From Shewanella sp. NIFS-20-20 (GTDB taxonomy: Bacteria > Pseudomonadota > Gammaproteobacteria > Enterobacterales > Shewanellaceae), in assembly GCF_019209865.1 (NCBI RefSeq), contig NZ_JAHUTT010000012.1, positions 1-64,000 of the forward strand: a DNA stretch of 64,000 bases, given 5' to 3'. Below, piece after piece: positions 58,788-64,000 of the stretch. Both the position numbers and the translations under genes were made by a program. Numbering within the stretch: the first letter of the stretch is position 1; the number at the start of each line of letters is the position of its first letter. The notes below the pieces were generated by a model. That model did no database searches, was not told the origin of the DNA, and was given only the letters and a program-made list of their open reading frames with translations.

Positions 58788-59948
58788 ATGCTAGAGCTGT
58801 TATTTCTACTTTTGCCAATTGCTGCAGCTTATGGATGGTACATGGGGCGGCGTAACCTTAGGCAAAATGAACAACAGCAACACAAAAAGCTCAGTCATGA
58901 TTATTTTACCGGGTTAAATTTTCTACTTTCCAACGAGTCTGATAAAGCCGTTGATCTATTTATCAGCATGTTAGATGTCGATGATGACACCATAGATACG
59001 CATTTGTCCCTCGGCTCCTTGTTCCGTAAGCGTGGCGAGGTGGATCGCGCAATTCGCATTCACCAAAACCTAATTGCGCGCCCGCACTTACCCCAAGATC
59101 AGCAAGACTTAGCGATGATGGAGCTGGGTAAAGATTATCATGCCGCGGGTTTTTATGATCGCGCTGAGGAGATATTCTTAAAGCTAGTCAGTCAAGACGA
59201 TCACAGCGAAGAAGCCGAAACCCTGCTAATTGAAATTTATCAAATCACCAAAGAATGGCAAAAAGCCATCGATGTGACTCGCAAGTTGTCGCGCAAGCGC
59301 CAGCAGGCATTAAAACCCATACTGGCACATTTTTATTGTGAGCTTGCTGAAGAGCACCTTGATGGGGATAAGAAGGTCAAATGCCTTAATTTAGCGATTA
59401 AACAAGATGAGCTTTGTGGCCGCGCCTTAATCACATTAGCGCGCTGGTATCATCAACAAGGCCAATTGCGTCAATGTAAACAGGCGTTATTACAACTATT
59501 GAATGCTGACGTGATGTTATTCACTGATGCATTGCCTTTAGCACGTGATGTCTATACGTCGAGCAACGACAACGACGGCTTTTATGAGGTGTTATTACAG
59601 GCGACCAACAAGGGGGCTGGTGCGACTGCAGTGATAGCATTAGCTCAGTGGCTAGAGGAACAGGGTGATTTAGAACACGCTGAAAAGTTGGTGCTCGATA
59701 CCTTGTACTTGCATCCCACCATGAAAGGTTTCCAACACTTGATGCAAATTCATTTGCAGCAAGCTGAACACGGCCAAGCCAAGCAAAGCTTAGGCTTATT
59801 AGCTCAATTAGTAGAGCAACAGATTAAAACCCGACCATCCTTTCGTTGCCGAGAATGTGGTTTCCCCTCTCATGCGTTATATTGGCACTGTCCATCATGT
59901 AAAAATTGGGGCAGCATTACTCGCATCAAGGGGCTGGATGGCGAATAA
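58788..59948 (+). CDS. lapB: Lipopolysaccharide assembly protein LapB (YciM)
   Basis: LapB is a membrane-anchored TPR adaptor that presents LpxC to FtsH and so limits LPS synthesis. The 386-residue protein has an N-terminal helix (about 2-19), TPR repeats from about 35 to 345 and a C-terminal rubredoxin-like metal knuckle, CRECGFPSHALYWHCPSC, with all four cysteines. It is cotranscribed with lapA (gap one base) and followed closely by pyrF. Confidence 0.95.
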   Translation: MLELLFLLLPIAAAYGWYMGRRNLRQNEQQQHKKLSHDYFTGLNFLLSNESDKAVDLFISMLDVDDDTIDTHLSLGSLFRKRGEVDRAIRIHQNLIARPHLPQDQQDLAMMELGKDYHAAGFYDRAEEIFLKLVSQDDHSEEAETLLIEIYQITKEWQKAIDVTRKLSRKRQQALKPILAHFYCELAEEHLDGDKKVKCLNLAIKQDELCGRALITLARWYHQQGQLRQCKQALLQLLNADVMLFTDALPLARDVYTSSNDNDGFYEVLLQATNKGAGATAVIALAQWLEEQGDLEHAEKLVLDTLYLHPTMKGFQHLMQIHLQQAEHGQAKQSLGLLAQLVEQQIKTRPSFRCRECGFPSHALYWHCPSCKNWGSITRIKGLDGE

Positions 59949-59975
59949 CCCACAAGTAAAACGTTTGGAGAGATA

Positions 59976-60677
59976 ATGACTGGTAAGCCTATTGTGGTGG
60001 CACTTGATTATGATAATAAACATGCCGCTTTAAGCTTGATTGATAAGTTAGACCCTGAAATGTGCCGACTCAAAGTTGGCAAAGAAATGTTTACCTTGTT
60101 TGGACCACAGCTAGTCAAGGATATTCATGACCGCGGCTTTGATTTATTCTTAGATCTTAAATTTCATGATATTCCAAATACCGTCGCTAAAGCCGTTGCG
60201 GCGACGGCTGAGCTCGGCGTCTGGATGACCAATGTTCACGCCAGTGGTGGTTTAGCAATGATGAAAGCGGCGCGCCAAGCGTTATTGCCCTTTGGCGATA
60301 ATGCGCCTCTTTTGATTGCTGTAACGGTATTAACCTCTAGCAGTGATGAAGATTTAGCCTTGATGGGCATTAATGTTACTGCTAGAGAGCATGTTTTGCG
60401 TCTGGCTAAATTAACTCAAACCGCTGGTTTAAATGGTGTGGTGTGCTCGGCTCAAGAAGCTGGGATGTTGCGGGCTGAATTAGGCGACCACTTTAAACTA
60501 ATAACCCCAGGTATTCGCCCTGAAGGGAGTGACAAAGGGGATCAACATCGAGTGATGACGCCATCGCAAGCCCTCAGCGCGGGCTCAGATTTCTTAGTGA
60601 TTGGTCGACCTATTACTCAAGCAGTCAATCCGTTACAGGCGTTAGAGCAAATTCATCATTCATTATATAAAAACTGA
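59976..60677 (+). CDS. pyrF: Orotidine 5'-phosphate decarboxylase PyrF
   Basis: PyrF makes UMP from OMP, the last step of de novo pyrimidine synthesis. The 233-residue TIM-barrel enzyme has the catalytic motif [11 protein letters not shown], substrate-binding [26 protein letters not shown] and [17 protein letters not shown] precedes the ATG. The lapA-lapB-pyrF order matches E. coli. Confidence 0.96.
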   Translation: MTGKPIVVALDYDNKHAALSLIDKLDPEMCRLKVGKEMFTLFGPQLVKDIHDRGFDLFLDLKFHDIPNTVAKAVAATAELGVWMTNVHASGGLAMMKAARQALLPFGDNAPLLIAVTVLTSSSDEDLALMGINVTAREHVLRLAKLTQTAGLNGVVCSAQEAGMLRAELGDHFKLITPGIRPEGSDKGDQHRVMTPSQALSAGSDFLVIGRPITQAVNPLQALEQIHHSLYKN

Positions 60678-60747
60678 TTTTTTTTGCGGCTATGCTAAAT
60701 TATTCCTTATTACTAGGAACAGCCTGTTCAAAGACTAAGGATTGATG

Positions 60748-61554
60748 ATGCATGCTTCAATGGATTACAGCGCTAAAAAGGTGGTAGTGATAGGTGGTAC
60801 CAGTGGCATTAATCTGCAAATTGCCTTGGCGTTTGCTGCCGCGGGAGCCGATGTCGCGGTTGCAAGCCGTAATCCAGAGAAGGTCAGCGCAGCGGTGGCA
60901 CTGTTACAAGCTCAACATCCGCAAGGTCATCATTTAGGGGCCTGTTTTGATGTGAGAGATACCGCAGCTGTGGCTGCTGGTTTTGCACTTATTCGCGATC
61001 AATTCCACCAGATTGATGTACTGATCAGTGGCGCTGCAGGTAATTTTCCCGCGCGCGTCACTGAACTATCAGAAAATGGCTTCAAATCAGTGATTGATAT
61101 TGATTTACTGGGGAGTTTTCATGTGGTTAAGCAAGCTTATCCATTATTGACACGGCCCAGCGCCATCATCCAAATTTCAGCGCCACAAGCCTTTTTACCG
61201 ATGTCGATGCAAGCGCATGTATGTGCGGCGAAGGCTGGGGTGGATATGTTGACCCGTACACTTGCTATGGAATGGGGCACTGAAGGGATCCGGGTGAATT
61301 CAATTGTGCCCGGCCCAATTGCCAATACGGAAGGATTTAAGCGCTTGGCACCGAGTGCTGAGCTACAACAGCGCGTCGCCAAGAGCGTCCCTCTTGGTCG
61401 TAATGGACAATGTCATGACATTGCTAACGCTGCACTATTTTTAGCCTCGGATCTGGCCTCCTATATTACAGGGGTGGTGTTACCTGTCGATGGCGGCTGG
61501 TCGTTAGGTGGGGCGGGGATGGCCATGGCTGAATTGGCCAAGGTTTCACGTTAA
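60748..61554 (+). CDS. Short-chain dehydrogenase, 2,4-dienoyl-CoA reductase (DECR) type
   Basis: The 268-residue Rossmann protein has the NADP(H) motif VVVIGGTSGINLQIALAFA, the SGAAGNF motif in place of NNAG and SIVPGPIANTEGF. The usual YxxxK is absent: the region reads QAHVCAAKAGVDMLTRT, with Val at the Tyr position and the Lys kept. This is what DECR-type reductases show, so it probably reduces 2,4-dienoyl-CoA or a related enoyl-CoA. TAAGG upstream fits the ATG at 60748 best; others are 3 and 6 bases earlier. Confidence 0.8.
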   Translation: MHASMDYSAKKVVVIGGTSGINLQIALAFAAAGADVAVASRNPEKVSAAVALLQAQHPQGHHLGACFDVRDTAAVAAGFALIRDQFHQIDVLISGAAGNFPARVTELSENGFKSVIDIDLLGSFHVVKQAYPLLTRPSAIIQISAPQAFLPMSMQAHVCAAKAGVDMLTRTLAMEWGTEGIRVNSIVPGPIANTEGFKRLAPSAELQQRVAKSVPLGRNGQCHDIANAALFLASDLASYITGVVLPVDGGWSLGGAGMAMAELAKVSR

Positions 61555-61579
61555 TCTATTTTTTATGTAAGGTTTTATC

Positions 61580-62125
61580 ATGGCAAATGCGTTACAAGAA
61601 CAGCTATTGAAAGCTGGTCTCGCCAGCAAACAAAAAGCGCGCGATGTGAAAACACAGCAACGTCGTCAAAAGAAAGCGAAAGTCGATGACGGTAGCGCGG
61701 CATTGAAACAACAAATTGCGGATCAAAAACTGGCTCAAGCCGCTAAAGATAAAGCGCTTAACGAACAGCGTTTTGCTGAGGCGCAAGCGAAAGGGCAAGT
61801 CAGAAGTTTGATTACAGAGTTTACGCGCACGGCATTGGCGATTCCTTCTCACGGTGAGGTTAAGTTTAACTACACCTTAGCCAATAAAATTTACTCACTA
61901 TATCTTACTGAAAACATACAGCAATCTCTGTTACGTGGTCAGTTAGGTATCATTAGATACGAAGACAGCAGTTATTTAGTTCCTCACAAACTGGCGGAGC
62001 GTGTGCAATTGTTGGTGCCTGAGTGGTGCGGCTATTTATGGACGCTTGAAAACAACACCCAAGAGATTGTTGAAGAGGATGACCCTTATGCCGATTATGT
62101 CATCCCAGATGATTTAATGTGGTAA
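61580..62125 (+). CDS. yaiL: YaiL/DUF2058 family protein
   Basis: The 181-residue protein has a highly charged N-terminal coiled coil (about 10-75; GLASKQKARDVKTQQRRQK, in part) and a C-terminal globular domain with FNYTLANKIYSLYL, DDPYADYVIPDDLMW at the end. It belongs to DUF2058, described as nucleoprotein or polynucleotide-associated, without defined function. TAAGG precedes the ATG. Confidence 0.85.
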   Translation: MANALQEQLLKAGLASKQKARDVKTQQRRQKKAKVDDGSAALKQQIADQKLAQAAKDKALNEQRFAEAQAKGQVRSLITEFTRTALAIPSHGEVKFNYTLANKIYSLYLTENIQQSLLRGQLGIIRYEDSSYLVPHKLAERVQLLVPEWCGYLWTLENNTQEIVEEDDPYADYVIPDDLMW

Positions 62126-62131
62126 TGCGGC

Positions 62132-62854
62132 TTAGCTTATCGCTGCATTAACAGCAATCCCAATGAAAATTGCTGTGGCAAAGCTGGTTAAGGATCCAAG
62201 CATGACATACTCTGTCATCTTGCGATCCTTGCTTTGCCGTAAGTCGCCGAAACGAAAAATTGATTTGGCAGCCAATAAAAATCCTACCCCAGACCATTGC
62301 CCGATAAGAATAAAAGTCAGTATCAATAACCGCTCAAGTATGCCGATGGACTTGCCTGCATTGGCTAAACTCTGATGACTCTGCTGAAACACCCCGTCCC
62401 ATTTATCCAGCACGAGGCCGACCACAATGCCGGCGGGTGCTAGCACTAATAAATATCCGCCAATAATTAACAGCAGTTGGCTGGACAATAAGGATTGAAA
62501 TTCGTGCCAAAGTGCGTAATTTGGCACCATTTGGTACCAGCAATATGCGATCAGCGTAGCAACGATAATGTGCTTGAAAGCGAAACGCCATGGGGTTAGT
62601 TTTCCCGTGTTTAGTATCCAATTTATCAGATATATACACACGGTTATGATCACACTGAGGCCGATAATTTGTGTCCACAGCTGGCTGAAACAACTCAAGA
62701 TGAACAGCTGTAATAAACCATGTGTCAAACTGGTGCTAACGCGGACAGCCAGGGGAGTGCCTGGCTGTTTATTCATGCTGGGAATGAGATAAAATTCAGC
62801 GAATATATATCCAAGTAGCTGCACCAACAGCAAGATGTGGGGAGGTTCAATCAT
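62132..62854 (-). CDS. DUF3307 family membrane protein
   Basis: The 240-residue protein has about six or seven hydrophobic helices, among them LLLVQLLGYIFAEFYLIP and LLLIIGGYLLVLAPAGIVVG. The second half contains GVGFLLAAKSIFRFGDLRQ, typical of DUF3307. It overlaps the SatD-like gene upstream by 8 bases, so the two are translated together. The function is unknown. Confidence 0.83.
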   Translation of the reverse strand: MIEPPHILLLVQLLGYIFAEFYLIPSMNKQPGTPLAVRVSTSLTHGLLQLFILSCFSQLWTQIIGLSVIITVCIYLINWILNTGKLTPWRFAFKHIIVATLIAYCWYQMVPNYALWHEFQSLLSSQLLLIIGGYLLVLAPAGIVVGLVLDKWDGVFQQSHQSLANAGKSIGILERLLILTFILIGQWSGVGFLLAAKSIFRFGDLRQSKDRKMTEYVMLGSLTSFATAIFIGIAVNAAIS

Positions 62855-63485
62855 GACTTGCCCACCGTGCTAATTCGTGTTGCATATGTGCTTGATAACT
62901 TTCGATGAGATCGTACCCTGCGGCATTAAGCACCTGAGTTATATTAACTCTTGAGGTAGATAATTGGTCCGCGAGTGATTGATGCGCCTTATCTGTGGCG
63001 GCTAAATAATGCCAAAGTACCATCGATTGTCGCGCCGTGAGTTGGCTGAGGTGAGCATCAGCAAATCGAGTGAGCAACTGGGTTCGTTGTTGGAATTGAT
63101 CATCTGAACAAAACCAAGCCAGTTTTGCCGGTTTCATATGATCAAGGCCTTGGCCTGATAGAATAAATGCTTCGCTGTTGGATTGTTCGATGGGGTAGGT
63201 GATCTTACCAACTCCCATGCCTACAGCGAGTCTGGCGTCTGCCGTCAGTGGTTTATTGGCGTTCTTTAGCCATAAACGAATACTGAGGCAGATCTCGGCA
63301 CTGACGGTCACATCAGGAATCGCCATTTGGAAACTGTCACCACGAAACATGACAAAATCACAGCCATAGCGCCCCTTTATTGAGATCAATAATTGTTCAA
63401 GACGTTGTAATACCATCTGTAAATCATTACCAGCATAGCGCCGGGAATGTTCAAGATCGCCAGTAATGACAGCAAAGGGTTTCAT
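62847..63485 (-). CDS. SatD family protein
   Basis: The 212-residue protein starts FAVITGDLEHSRRY, with a nucleotidyl-cyclase-like ferredoxin core (FVMFRGDSFQMAIPD, ARLAVGMGVGKI) and a C-terminal helix-turn-helix-like stretch (HQSLADQLSTSRVNITQVLN). This is the SatD layout. The acidic GDS motif sits where a cyclase metal site would be. Its role is unknown; the HTH suggests DNA binding. It is followed by an overlapping DUF3307 gene. Confidence 0.83.
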   Translation of the reverse strand: MKPFAVITGDLEHSRRYAGNDLQMVLQRLEQLLISIKGRYGCDFVMFRGDSFQMAIPDVTVSAEICLSIRLWLKNANKPLTADARLAVGMGVGKITYPIEQSNSEAFILSGQGLDHMKPAKLAWFCSDDQFQQRTQLLTRFADAHLSQLTARQSMVLWHYLAATDKAHQSLADQLSTSRVNITQVLNAAGYDLIESYQAHMQHELARWASHD

Positions 63486-63684
63486 ATCATCGAGTAATCA
63501 TTAAAAGTTACATGGCTCAATGTAATTCATTTTGATTACATGCTCAATATCTGTTCATTAATTTTGTCGGTTAAACGAGTCCACGCCGGTAAATCTGCAC
63601 GCTAGTGACACAGAAAGCTTTATTTGTTGCCATTTTGCAGTTAAATTAAACAGGTGTTTAAATTTATTTGTTTGAGAATCAGCT

Positions 63685-64000
63685 ATGTATCCATATAAAG
63701 CTCCGATAGACGAAATGCGTTTCTTGTTAGACAAAGTATTCAATGCCAGCCAAACATGGGCTGAGATATCGGCATTTAAAGATAATATTGATATGGATAC
63801 AGCAGCAGCCATTCTCGATGAATCAGCCACTATGAGCTCTGAGCTCGTGTATCCATTAAACCGCGCCGGCGATGAGCAAGGTGTTGGTTTTAACGATGGC
63901 CAAGTCACGACACCTACTGGCTACACCCAAGTGTATCAACAGTTCGTTGAAGGTGGCTGGATTGGTCTTTGTGGTGATCCACAATATGGTGGCATGGGCA
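63685..64000 (+). CDS. Acyl-CoA dehydrogenase, N-terminal part (runs off the window)
   Basis: The first 105 codons are in the window. MYPYKAPIDEMRFLLDKVF and DMDTAAAILDESATMSSE match the N terminus of the large (about 590-600-residue) acyl-CoA dehydrogenase subgroup that includes DmdC-like enzymes; GGWIGLCGDPQYGGMG starts the FAD-binding part. It is likely a fatty-acyl-CoA or methylthioalkanoyl-CoA dehydrogenase. It is divergent from the SatD-like gene. Substrate is uncertain. Confidence 0.85.
   Translation, partial: MYPYKAPIDEMRFLLDKVFNASQTWAEISAFKDNIDMDTAAAILDESATMSSELVYPLNRAGDEQGVGFNDGQVTTPTGYTQVYQQFVEGGWIGLCGDPQYGGMG

Noticed and set aside
63558..63908. 116-codon minus-strand frame at the window end
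   Set aside because: It lies opposite the clear acyl-CoA dehydrogenase start and has no family features.

Overview
This window is a stretch of chromosome from a gammaproteobacterium, most likely a Shewanella or close relative. The reasons are the gene content and order (fldA-ybfE-DUF2788-ybfF facing seqA-pgm; msrA-astE-branched-chain dehydrogenase-nadA; yfaE-nrdB-nrdA-gph-ubiG facing gyrA-serC; aroA-cmk-rpsA-ihfB-lapA-lapB-pyrF), the moderate GC content, and proteins that read as close relatives of enterobacterial and Shewanella housekeeping enzymes. The species call is inference; no rRNA gene is present to confirm it.

Layout. 1-7.3 kb: nucleotide salvage/cleansing (HD-domain dNTPase, yfbR), alaA, an NhaC-type antiporter, and efp with its rhamnosylating enzyme earP. 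7.4-11.9 kb: fldA, ybfE, DUF2788, ybfF, divergent seqA and pgm. 11.9-18.8 kb: msrA, astE, a three-gene branched-chain 2-oxoacid dehydrogenase operon without its own E3, and nadA. 19.0-21.8 kb: the only accessory-looking part, with two identical tRNA-Ser(GGA) genes, a 44-residue membrane microprotein too short for routine ORF calling, a frameshifted DUF3224 gene and two tandem type IV pilin-like genes. 21.8-31.2 kb: cls, a SPOUT methyltransferase, kynA with a kynureninase-like partner, a YafD-like phosphodiesterase-fold protein, a DUF885 lipoprotein, an M14 carboxypeptidase, a zinc-ribbon membrane protein and DUF1315. 31.2-42.5 kb: ansA, a large HD-GYP sensor protein, sppA, fadH, a YedJ-like HD hydrolase, a TetR regulator, a FUSC-type permease and a SEC-C protein. 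42.5-48.1 kb (minus strand): class Ia ribonucleotide reductase with its ferredoxin, a Gph-like phosphatase and ubiG. 48.4-60.7 kb: gyrA, serC, an aminotransferase, then aroA-cmk-rpsA-ihfB-lapA-lapB-pyrF. 60.7-64 kb: a DECR-type short-chain dehydrogenase, yaiL, a SatD/DUF3307 pair and the start of an acyl-CoA dehydrogenase that runs off the window.

The genes mostly belong to core metabolism: deoxynucleotide supply and pool cleansing (nrdAB, yfaE, dNTPase, yfbR), DNA topology and replication timing (gyrA, seqA, ihfB), amino acid and ubiquinone synthesis (serC, aroA, alaA, ubiG), amino acid and lipid breakdown (kynA, astE, bkd, fadH, SDR, acyl-CoA dehydrogenase) and envelope homeostasis (lapAB, cls, sppA). 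I see no insertion sequence, prophage, integrase, CRISPR array, toxin-antitoxin pair or clear defence system. The most worthwhile leads are the pilin/microprotein block beside the tRNA-Ser genes, the enlarged HD-GYP domain, the SatD/DUF3307 pair, and the control region upstream of nrdA.
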